DNA from: Candidatus Altimarinota bacterium
GTDB lineage: Bacteria > Cyanobacteriota > Cyanobacteriia > Cyanobacteriales > Microcystaceae
Direction of reading: 5' to 3'
Length of the DNA: 36,071 bases
Assembly (NCBI GenBank): GCA_012031035.1
Contig: JAAUUT010000051.1
Coordinates: forward strand, 1-36,071
This document shows positions 29,574-36,071 of the stretch, piece after piece. The translations under genes were made by a program, and so were the position numbers. The notes beneath the pieces were generated by a model. The model was not told the origin of the DNA. It searched no databases and saw nothing but the letters and a program-made list of their open reading frames with translations. Positions within the stretch are counted from its first letter, which is position 1. The number at the start of each line of letters is the position of its first letter.

Positions 29574-30367
29574 TCAATCTTCAAGAGAACAACAGGGACT
29601 AAACGGTTTCCCTATCAGACGTTCTAAGCCAACAGACTCTAACAAGCTTGTCCAATCGAGATCGAGTTTATCATTATCTCGACGATCGCGACCGCTTTTT
29701 GCCAGTTCGCTCAAAGCATCATACCAAATTCCTTGTTCGGCATACAAAATAACGCGCTCTCGCGGTGTTGCCGAGAGTAACTGCTTTTCCAAATTTGGAC
29801 GTTCGACTCGTCGAATAAATCCATTAATATAGTTATCGGGCGATCGCGCTCCGCAATAAAGTAAAAAATACCAAGTATAATCTTTATTAGTTTCTAAAAA
29901 AACTGTTGGCGGAAGGCGAATACTGACAATGCCGGGTGGCGTTCCCGAACCAGGAAACTTAATTTTGTAAACATAATTACCGCGATCGTCCTTCAACACG
30001 AACTCGATCCCGTATTTAGGAGTAAGCGTATAAGGAACGTAAAACCAAAAAGTAGGACGTTCTGAGGTAGTTAAGCCCCAAACTAAGTCATCCTCGGTCG
30101 TTTGATAAGCTGGAACCAAAGCAGTAAGAAACTTTTCTTCATTAGTTAAAAAGGAGCGATCGTTCATCTCACAGCCACGACTACCTGCGTGAGAGCGTTG
30201 AGTGGGGGCCCAACATCGGACGGTGGAGGCGGTGCATTAAAGATCGATGGTTTTTCCACTCGTGTATGGTTAAAGGACTGTGCTTGTACGTGCGTCGCGA
30301 ACAAGAAAGTCAGTGCAATCGCGAAGACAAATTCGATCTTTTTAAAGGTTGTTTTTGTCTTACTCAT
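29574..30367 (-). pseudogene. DUF928 exported protein, one frameshift as read
   Basis: About 264 residues when repaired. Signal peptide (KIEFVFAIALTFLFATHVQAQ), Pro-rich linker (FNAPPPPSDVG), then the DUF928 core in another frame: SHAGSRGCEM, LTALVPA, RPTFWFYVPYTL, FPGTPPGIVSIRLPP-type strands, KDYTWYFLLYC and a C-terminal helical part (LEKQLLSATPRERVILYAEQGIWYDALSEL). The shift lies in the GGGGGCCC run at 30204-30211; one added G/C gives DVGAPTQRSHAGSRG in frame. Role unknown; predicted periplasmic. The ATG overlaps the CHAT-CHASE2 stop by eight bases (ATGAGTAA), so translation is coupled. Confidence 0.85.
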
Positions 30368-32777
30368 AAATTTGTTGTTGCCTCAAACATGGAAAGCATA
30401 ACACCACACAAACACCAGTAAAAGTAAAAGCCAAGACTGAAGGGACAAGGGGAACCCAAAGACCTTGTACGACGAACAGAGCAAAGCTAAAAAAGCATAA
30501 GATTAGTAGTATTACTGTACCTGTAAGGAGCCAATGAAATCGCGATTGCCAGCCTATAACTCCTCCCATCAAAGACCAACCCCAAATCCACAAAACTTCC
30601 TCCCAAAAAGTCCAAACCGATAATAAAGGTCTGCCATCTAACACCGCACTTAAAATCTGACTGACCATCTGTGCCTGAGCAATAACTCCTGGCATTTGCT
30701 GATGAGTTTTCCCCTCTGTACTGTAGGGTGTAGAAACAAAATCGCTAGCGCCAGAGGCGGCAGTAACGCCGATGAGGACTATCCGATCCTTAACCACTTC
30801 GGGTTTTACCTGACCTTTTAGAACTTGTTTGAGCGTAACAGTTGGAGCAATGTCTAAAGGAGAGCGATAAGAGCGATAATTGAGTAAAATCTGATAGCCC
30901 CACGCATCTACTTGTTGATAGCCGCCTCGACGTGTCTGTAAGTAGTTAAAAAAAGTATTTTTTGAGTTTTTATTGTTGGGTTCTGGCAAACGTTTAAGGA
31001 CGACGTTGCCTAGCTGCAATCCTGTTTGAGTATACTCAGCAGAAATGCCTTCTTTCTCTAGGTAATGAAAGGCTAGCTGGGCGCTCAGGGCATAGGGCGT
31101 AGTACAAGGGGATGTGGGGTCGGGTTGCATAGCTATGAGATGGCGGCGCACAATGCCATCAGAGTCTTTCACGATGTCGCTAAAGCCTTGACGTTCTGGC
31201 GGCACTTCAGGAGGAGGTGCAGTTCCAGGCTTACCGACTTCGCTGGCTTTACAAATTGCAAAGAAGTTATTACTTTTTTGTAGGTAAGTAGATAAATTTA
31301 TCTGAGTAGATTTATCTTTTTGAGTAGAACTGACGGGAAAATCGCGATAGATATCCAAGCCTATCGCACGGGCTTGATACTGCTCCAATTTTTCCAAGAC
31401 TCGACCCAGTGCCTTATCCGATAGCGAGCCTTGTCTAAGCTTTTGATCTTCCAGTTGAAAGTCCTCTTCGGTTACGGTAACGATTAATAAGCGTAAATCT
31501 TGTCCTTCTTGGGTTCGCAATTGCATGAAGCGATCGAAAGTCTGCAATTCCCATCCCTGCAAAATTCCCAACTGCCTTACTCCCACTATTAAAAGGGTTG
31601 TCGCGACACTTAAGGGCAGTACGGTTTTGAAAGGAAACTTGCTTATTTTACGAGGACGCTTTTCCAATTGACAACTGCACCACTCTTGCCAAGTTGTTAC
31701 TTCTGTGGCGGGATTTTGACAAATCACGGGCAACCACGTCGCACAAGGATATTCATCTTCTAGTTTCTCTAACCTTTCCCGTGCTTCGCGTACCGCCATA
31801 TACAAAGATTGTCCGCCCGAAAAAGCCTCCAGAAAATGCCGAAAAAATTCCTGAGCAACTTTATCTGGAATCTGTTCTCGCATAACAATTACTTGCGGAA
31901 TGTGCAAATCGGCTAAATCTCTTGCTAATCCCAAACCATCGCAAGAGTTGAAAATAGCCAGCTTCAAGCCGCAACTAATCGCTCGGTTAAGGGCGTTTCT
32001 GAGTTGGTCGAGGGTTAAGCTATCGGTTGAATTGATATGAATTCGACCCGTTCCAGTTTCCTCTTCAGTTTGGCTGTGTCCGGCAAAAAACAGAATATCC
32101 CAACCCTGTTTATCCCAAAGGTGTTCGTTTAGTGCTTGACGATGCGGCGACTCTAGAAAGAGTGGGTCAGCCCCTGGTAAAGCTTCGATCGCTTGACGGT
32201 CTGCTTGGATATCGATCCCCTTGCTATTGCCTAAAATCGCTAAAATTTTGACTTTAGCAAGTTTTTTTTGGAATTTAGGATTGACTTTTCCGTACTCTAA
32301 AGTACTCAAAGCAACTTCTGAGAAGGGATAATCTTCAAAGAAATTCCATAAATGCCAAGGCAGTCGCCGCAACAAATCGTCATTGGTTTCGAGAATAACT
32401 CGAATTTCATCGGCGGGATTTAGTATGCGACTTAATTTTCGGTCGATGGGAAGGAATGATTCTGAGTTGAGCCAATCGTTGAGAAGGGTTTTTAATCGTT
32501 GACTGAGGTCGCGAAATTCTATTTCGGAAAAATGAGTCACGCCTTCAGATTCGATTTTAATCGTTCGAGTCGAACGCGAACCTGGTTCTCGATAAAACTC
32601 TCTGTAAAGTAACTGCCAAGTTTTATAGAGTTGGTCGATTTCTGGTGCGGGAGGCAAACTGCCCCTACATTGTATGGGATGGCGATCGCTCTCGGCTAGG
32701 GAAATTTGAGCCGTGACTTCAGAACAGCCATCGAGCAAGTTTCCCGAACCCAGATTGATAACAACTAACCTACTCAT
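30360..32777 (-). CDS. CHAT-CHASE2 membrane protein
   Basis: 805 residues. N-terminal cytoplasmic CHAT (caspase-like) domain, about 40-360: His234 in FFAGHS and Cys279 in IFNSCDGLG give the peptidase dyad. A membrane segment (385-405) leads into an extracytoplasmic CHASE2 sensor domain (about 410-690; RAIGLDIYRDFP, DSDGIVRRHLI, VVKDRIVLIGVTA are typical). Three C-terminal membrane helices follow (from about 700). No kinase or cyclase output follows: the N-terminal CHAT domain replaces it as output. This suggests a signal-gated peptidase. Third gene of the unit after the sigma factor and DUF1822, overlapping DUF928. Intact frame; ATG with AAGAAG just upstream. Confidence 0.9.
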   Translation of the reverse strand: MSRLVVINLGSGNLLDGCSEVTAQISLAESDRHPIQCRGSLPPAPEIDQLYKTWQLLYREFYREPGSRSTRTIKIESEGVTHFSEIEFRDLSQRLKTLLNDWLNSESFLPIDRKLSRILNPADEIRVILETNDDLLRRLPWHLWNFFEDYPFSEVALSTLEYGKVNPKFQKKLAKVKILAILGNSKGIDIQADRQAIEALPGADPLFLESPHRQALNEHLWDKQGWDILFFAGHSQTEEETGTGRIHINSTDSLTLDQLRNALNRAISCGLKLAIFNSCDGLGLARDLADLHIPQVIVMREQIPDKVAQEFFRHFLEAFSGGQSLYMAVREARERLEKLEDEYPCATWLPVICQNPATEVTTWQEWCSCQLEKRPRKISKFPFKTVLPLSVATTLLIVGVRQLGILQGWELQTFDRFMQLRTQEGQDLRLLIVTVTEEDFQLEDQKLRQGSLSDKALGRVLEKLEQYQARAIGLDIYRDFPVSSTQKDKSTQINLSTYLQKSNNFFAICKASEVGKPGTAPPPEVPPERQGFSDIVKDSDGIVRRHLIAMQPDPTSPCTTPYALSAQLAFHYLEKEGISAEYTQTGLQLGNVVLKRLPEPNNKNSKNTFFNYLQTRRGGYQQVDAWGYQILLNYRSYRSPLDIAPTVTLKQVLKGQVKPEVVKDRIVLIGVTAASGASDFVSTPYSTEGKTHQQMPGVIAQAQMVSQILSAVLDGRPLLSVWTFWEEVLWIWGWSLMGGVIGWQSRFHWLLTGTVILLILCFFSFALFVVQGLWVPLVPSVLAFTFTGVCVVLCFPCLRQQQIYE

Positions 32778-32828
32778 TCTTCTTTTTTAAGTAGCACTTA
32801 TAGCAATTTTTAATTGAGTAGACCAGAG

Positions 32829-32902
32829 TTATGCCCCCTAAATCCCCCAAATCTGGGGGACTTTATAGGTATTTCCCCAAGTTTGGGGGCTAGGGGGCAT
32901 AA
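32829..32902. repeat. Long nested hairpin inside the sigma-factor operon
   Basis: TTATGCCCCCTA (32829-32840) and TAGGGGGCATAA (32891-32902) are exact inverted arms of 12 bases. CCCCCAAA/TCTGGGGGA and CCCCAAGTTTGGGGG form inner hairpins. This resembles the common CCCCCTAAATCCCCC dispersed repeats of cyanobacteria. In the 132-base gap between DUF1822 and CHAT-CHASE2 it could reduce expression of the downstream genes relative to the sigma factor. Confidence 0.65.
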
Positions 32903-32909
32903 ACTGCTG

Positions 32910-33845
32910 TTAGAAGATGAAATCTTCAGTAATACTAATCTCATTGAGAGCGACTCTAATCTTAAAACTATCTCCAATTTGACCTTCAAATCTTTTTAGT
33001 TGAATATAGTTATCTTGACTTCGCGATCGCACTTCTTGAAGCGTTTCGTTAGTATCATTAAGCATGAGCAACCGAAGATTTGAAGGTAAATAAGTTTGTG
33101 GGCGACTCGGATGTATTTGCACGAGAACTTTTACTGTCTCATCGTCATTCTGAGAAATAGCGATCGCCAACGCTACGGATTGTTCGCCGAGTTGCATTCC
33201 TAGATCTAACAACTTAGCCCGCTTAACATTTAGGCGAGACTGAGTTGTTTCTCTAACTACAGCTAAAGTCTTTTGATTTCCTAAAATAGCTTCAAAGGCT
33301 TGCCAACCCTCTTCAAAAGCGTTTTCAAACCAATTTCTTAGATTTACTGCTACTTTTTGAGTAGGGGCAACTTGACGAATTCGATTGAGGTATTCTGGAA
33401 ACTCGGCAAGCGATCGCAGTTGCGAAAGGGGAACTTCTGCGACTGCTGTTGGGGTAAATCCCAAAATCGTTGCTTGTTTTAGCGATCGATTTAATTGAAC
33501 GGCTACATAGCCAATTCTATCCGCTCGAACCTCCGGTGGAATCTGAAAGACTTTGGCATCTGGCAGAATTGGGCGACACTCTAACTTGCCTAGCTTCTCG
33601 ACTAATAAATCTGCTACATCCATAAATTTCAGACAGATAGGATTGCGACTGTCGCTGTGTTCCACATCTGTCTTAAATCCTAAACAACGAAGGTAAAACT
33701 CTACTGCATACACGGCTAAGGTATTTAGATAAACCTGCTTGGCTTTGTTAGGAGCGGATAATTGCTTGCGACATTCTTGAGCGAGCGAATGCGCTTCAAA
33801 CGATAAAGGTACGGTAAATGTCAAAGAATTAGAGGTTTGAATCAT
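32910..33845 (-). CDS. DUF1822 family protein
   Basis: About 311 residues from ATG 33845 (in-frame TTG at 33854). DUF1822 family by its N-terminal half: SLTFTVPLSFEAHSLAQECR, YLNTLAVYAVEFYLRCLGF, the conserved LECRPILP, IPPEVRADRIGYVAVQLN and FPEYLNRIRQ. The C-terminal half is beta-rich (VKRAKLLDLGMQLGEQSVALAIAI, VKVLVQIHPS). No membrane segment or signal, so cytoplasmic. It starts 15 bases after the sigma-factor stop. DUF1822 genes are recurrent neighbours of cyanobacterial sigma-70-like genes, which suggests they may control or be controlled by the sigma factor; this is inference. Confidence 0.85.
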   Translation of the reverse strand: MIQTSNSLTFTVPLSFEAHSLAQECRKQLSAPNKAKQVYLNTLAVYAVEFYLRCLGFKTDVEHSDSRNPICLKFMDVADLLVEKLGKLECRPILPDAKVFQIPPEVRADRIGYVAVQLNRSLKQATILGFTPTAVAEVPLSQLRSLAEFPEYLNRIRQVAPTQKVAVNLRNWFENAFEEGWQAFEAILGNQKTLAVVRETTQSRLNVKRAKLLDLGMQLGEQSVALAIAISQNDDETVKVLVQIHPSRPQTYLPSNLRLLMLNDTNETLQEVRSRSQDNYIQLKRFEGQIGDSFKIRVALNEISITEDFIF

Positions 33846-33860
33846 TTTGAGCAACCATAA

Positions 33861-34544
33861 TTATTCCTGTAAATATCTTTTGAAATAAGGCATTAATTTC
33901 TGCAAACGGCGAGCAAAAAAACTACAAAGTGTTTGAAGAGGAATTCCTAAATTGGTAGCAATGTCATCCCAGGTGCGATCTTCTACAAATTTGGCTATGG
34001 CTAAAAATTGAAAAGTCACTTCTGGGCGCTCTCTGAGTCGTTCGTTAGCCAAAAGATTTTCTGGGTCATCTTCTAGGAATTGACGCAGTAATTGAGCATT
34101 TTCTAATGTCTCTTCTATCGGTGCAGATCTATCTAGATCGTCTAAAGACAAAATACAAGTTGTTTGTTTTTTCTCAATTGTCGGAATATAAGTTATTCCT
34201 TGCTTCTCGCGCTCGTTGACCACTTTGATGAAATAGTTTTTGAATAGAAAATTGACCCATGCCATGACTGGATGATTTGAATTGTAGTTGTCAATTTTTT
34301 GACAAATTTCTAGCATAGTTTTTTGGAGTGCTTCGTTATAAAAGTCTTCATAAAGATTAGATTGCCATCTTCCTTTTTGAGGATGGATAAGTTGATGCGA
34401 TCGCAAAATTTCATTGACTAATTTACTCAAAGCCAACTGTCTTTGATTACTTAAAGGCGGATGTTGTTGAGCTTCTTTGGCTAACTGTTGCAGGAACTCA
34501 TTAAAATCTTTGTTTGATGGAGTTTCATCACAACTCTCATTCAC
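33861..34544 (-). CDS. Sigma-70 family RNA polymerase sigma factor
   Basis: 227 residues, GTG start fixed by a strong GGAGG eight bases upstream. Small sigma factor with region 2-like helices (QSNLYEDFYNEALQKTMLEICQ; NHPVMAWVNFLFKNYFIKVVN) and a C-terminal region 4-like helix-turn-helix (FVEDRTWDDIATNLGIPLQTLCSFFARRLQKLMPYFKRYLQ). It belongs to the small cyanobacterial group that resembles ECF sigma factors but is more divergent. As first gene of the unit sigma - DUF1822 - CHAT-CHASE2 - DUF928, it may drive transcription of envelope genes and its own unit. No anti-sigma factor of a known family lies beside it; CHAT-CHASE2 or DUF1822 could play that part, which is speculative. Confidence 0.85.
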   Translation of the reverse strand: MNESCDETPSNKDFNEFLQQLAKEAQQHPPLSNQRQLALSKLVNEILRSHQLIHPQKGRWQSNLYEDFYNEALQKTMLEICQKIDNYNSNHPVMAWVNFLFKNYFIKVVNEREKQGITYIPTIEKKQTTCILSLDDLDRSAPIEETLENAQLLRQFLEDDPENLLANERLRERPEVTFQFLAIAKFVEDRTWDDIATNLGIPLQTLCSFFARRLQKLMPYFKRYLQE

Positions 34545-34552
34545 TATTTTGT

Positions 34553-34557
34553 CCTCC
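34553..34557 (-). promoter_or_regulatory. Strong ribosome-binding site GGAGG deciding a GTG start
   Basis: On the minus strand AAAAGGAGGACAAAATAGTG precedes the sigma-factor frame; GGAGG is eight bases from GTG at 34544. No ATG is as well placed. It is one of the best Shine-Dalgarno sequences in the window. Confidence 0.75.
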
Positions 34558-34670
34558 TTTTTTTAGCGCGATCGCAGTAAATAAAAATTGTCTCCTGGCT
34601 TAAGTAAACGCTATCTATCCCTGTTTTCTACTGGGAGCATCCCATTTTTGCAGATGGACGGTAAGAGAAA

Positions 34671-34705
34671 AAGTTTATTCGTGAATAATAATCGCGAATA
34701 AACTT
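34671..34705 (-). terminator. Rho-independent terminator of the small mobile-element-type gene
   Basis: AAGTTTATTCG (34671-34681) pairs exactly with CGAATAAACTT (34695-34705), loop 13 bases. Read on the minus strand it starts 5 bases after the stop codon at 34711 and runs into TTTTTCTC, a proper T-tract. It separates the mobile-element region from the sigma-factor unit. Confidence 0.72.
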
Positions 34706-34710
34706 GCCCT

Positions 34711-35224
34711 TTATTGATCTTCTTGTTCTGCGTCAAAGGAAATATCCAATAAACTGTTTTTGAGGGAGTCAATAGTCTGTTGTAGTTCATCAACTATGGT
34801 TCTTCGGACAACCGACATCACCCCATCAATATGGGCTTGACTTCCAGCCTTCCCTAAATGCTTATATTTGCTTAAGGTCGGGGTTTCTGTTGTTGGAAAA
34901 ATGGGGAAAGTCGCGTGTAATTTGTAGTACCAGTAGGCTTTTCGAGGTTGTCGAATTTGGTATCGAGCGACCCAACATCGAGACGGGGCAAGTTCTCCTT
35001 CCTTGGAAAAGAGATTTTTTTGAGTTTCTAGATAGGCAATTGCTGATTGTACTCTAGCAATTCTTTTGGTTGATAAAAAAAGGGCGATTTGGGGACTAAC
35101 ATATTCTAACAGTAGTTTCTATCTCTTCGAGAGTAGAAAGAAGTTCGGGTTGAGTATTCTTGTAGAGAATTTCGCTTGCCCGTTTTAAGCATGCTTCAAG
35201 CTCTTGTCGTTCGGCTGGAGTCAT
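34711..35224 (-). pseudogene. Small transposon-type hypothetical gene, frameshifted
   Basis: About 171 residues if repaired. Start ATG 35224: MTPAERQELEACLKRASEIL, then NTQPELLSTLEEIETTVR; this helical N-terminus recalls the first part of cyanobacterial ISKra4-type transposases. After VR the frame shifts near 35104 (a GA dinucleotide seems lost or an A gained) and continues EYVSPQIALFLS. The second half (SRCWVARYQIRQPRKAYWYY, SKYKHLGKAGSQAHIDGVMS, an acidic tail ending EDQ) is not a transposase catalytic domain and I do not recognise its function. I see no DDE residues. Possibly a passenger or regulatory gene of a mobile element; it ends in a good terminator and lies downstream of a transposase gene. 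Confidence 0.6.
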
Positions 35225-35485
35225 GACATCAGTGTTTCTATCTTGCTCTTCAACACCAGCCTAACTTTCCGGTGGTGCGATTTCCTATATCTGATGACAG
35301 GCATCTCCAACGCGGATTGCACTTTTCTTTTCGAGAAATCAATAAATTTCATCCTGATTTCATTTTTAGCGCTTAATCTCGAAGTTAATGGGACAACTCG
35401 AACAGTTAAAAATTTAATATCTCTGATTTTTGAAAAACTTGGAATTTTTAACCCTCTTGAATCTCTAGCAATGGTTCGGACAAAA
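35225..35485. other. Gap between transposase and small gene
   Basis: 261 bases with only weak overlapping frames on both strands. It should contain the terminal inverted repeat of the IS4-like element just after the transposase stop; the segment TTGTCCGAACCATTGC (minus strand) follows the stop closely, but I cannot identify the boundary without the other end. Confidence 0.3.
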
Positions 35486-36071
35486 TTAAGCAGTGATGGT
35501 TCCGTAGTCATAAAGGCTATGGTAGTTGGGGTGGGATTTAATTAAAGTTGGCTCCAAACCTAACTGTTGAATAAATCGTTCGAGAAGATGATGATTGAGC
35601 GCACGTCGTTTATAACTCGCCATCGAAAATACAAAATCTGTGCCAGAATCATGTTGTTGAACAGCATCCAATTTAGCTAGATTAAGAGCCGTCAAAGAAC
35701 TATTAAAATGAAAGTCGAGTTTAGTTAGATCGCGAGCCTGACAATCAGCTAAACCAGTAAACTGCTTACCATCACGAAACAAAAACTCAATTTGGAAACG
35801 AGCTTTGTAGTAGAGATAGATGGAGTAAGCATCTAATTCGAGGTCGGTGGAGAACAAAACCGCATAACTGCTCGCATAAAAATTAGAACTTTTAAGTAGA
35901 TAAACCAAACGGATTGGTCGTTTGAGACTCATTGACCAGACCACAGCAGTATATAAATCTACATCATCCGCTAGTTTAGTTACTAGCTCAAAATTTCTGT
36001 AATTAGTTAAATCTACCTTGCCAGTGTATTTACGAGGTCTACCTCTTCCTAAATACTCACCTTGATATAAA
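35486..36071 (-). CDS. IS4-like transposase, C-terminal part, runs off the window
   Basis: The frame is open through the right edge, giving about 194 residues of the C-terminal part of a DDE transposase. The segment LYQGEYLGRGRPRKYTGKVD and then YYKARFQIEFLFRDGKQFTGLADCQAR is the IS4-family Y-(2)-R-(3)-E-(6)-K signature, with the catalytic Glu in QIEFLFRDGK. NFNSSLTALNLAKLD-type helices and a short tail ending DYGTITA follow. The upstream DDE aspartates lie outside the window. No frameshift is seen in this part, so it may be an active copy. Confidence 0.8.
   Translation of the reverse strand, partial: LYQGEYLGRGRPRKYTGKVDLTNYRNFELVTKLADDVDLYTAVVWSMSLKRPIRLVYLLKSSNFYASSYAVLFSTDLELDAYSIYLYYKARFQIEFLFRDGKQFTGLADCQARDLTKLDFHFNSSLTALNLAKLDAVQQHDSGTDFVFSMASYKRRALNHHLLERFIQQLGLEPTLIKSHPNYHSLYDYGTITA

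Noticed and set aside
29503..29832. 109-residue plus-strand frame
   Set aside because: Antisense to the end of the DUF928 gene, whose family motifs and operon context are clear.
34632..34650. TGGGA-GCA-TCCCA followed by TTTTT as a plus-strand terminator or IS end
   Set aside because: No plus-strand gene ends there and no matching second copy is visible in the window, so neither role can be supported.
35221..35511. 96-residue basic frame on the minus strand between the transposase and the small gene, with an ATGA overlap to the small gene
   Set aside because: It overlaps the transposase end, has no recognisable family, and a competing frame covers the same DNA on the plus strand. The 4-base overlap could be chance.
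35204..35545. 113-residue frame on the plus strand
   Set aside because: Overlaps the transposase end and the start of the small gene in antisense; no family and hydrophobic composition typical of AT-rich antisense DNA.

Overview
The window is cyanobacterial chromosomal DNA. GCGATCGC (HIP1) octamers occur throughout. The gene families are also typically cyanobacterial: COP23, DUF1822, DUF928, CHAT and CHASE2 proteins, a two-partner-secretion haemagglutinin, and a short RecQ. The genus cannot be fixed from sequence alone; the protein families would suit a developmentally complex cyanobacterium. No rRNA, tRNA or CRISPR array was seen.

Layout. 1-4.5 kb: comEC (+), a RelE/ParE-type toxin-antitoxin pair (-) and recQ (-). 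4.6-10 kb: a tandem-kinase/TPR membrane protein (+), ribokinase (-) and a PGM1-related ATP-grasp ligase (+). 10.2-19.4 kb: a minus-strand unit reading TpsA exoprotein, TpsB outer-membrane transporter, TPR-CHAT protein. 19.7-23.5 kb: a COP23 protein (+), converging on a large minus-strand protein with two GspE_N-like units, four tandem winged-helix units, one membrane segment and a TPR tail. 23.5-24.7 kb: 1.15 kb of AT-rich non-coding DNA. 24.7-28.5 kb: a beta-barrel-like protein, a proline-rich exported CHAT protein and a second COP23 protein, all minus. 28.9-34.5 kb: a minus-strand unit reading sigma factor, DUF1822, CHAT-CHASE2, DUF928, followed by a stand-alone DprA-like Rossmann protein. 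34.7-36.1 kb: a disrupted mobile-element-type small gene and the C-terminal part of an IS4-like transposase.

Theme. From 10 to 34.5 kb the window is a cell-envelope and signalling island. It has three CHAT (caspase-like) proteins, each keeping a His and a Cys at the catalytic places, and each joined to a different sensor or export context: TPR plus TPS secretion, proline-rich stalk plus beta-barrel, and CHASE2. Its own sigma factor stands at the head of one operon. My reading is an envelope-sensing peptidase network; this is inference.

Reading-frame integrity. Seven genes are interrupted by small indels. Five of these indels are the same event: a GGCGATCGC (or GCGATCGCC) that the protein sequence requires is present only as GCGATCGC. 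Others lie in homopolymers. Systematic sequencing error at a methylated HIP1 motif is the simplest explanation, but a real mutational hotspot is possible. Frameshifted genes are given as single spans with type pseudogene because their frame is broken as read; most are probably intact in the organism.
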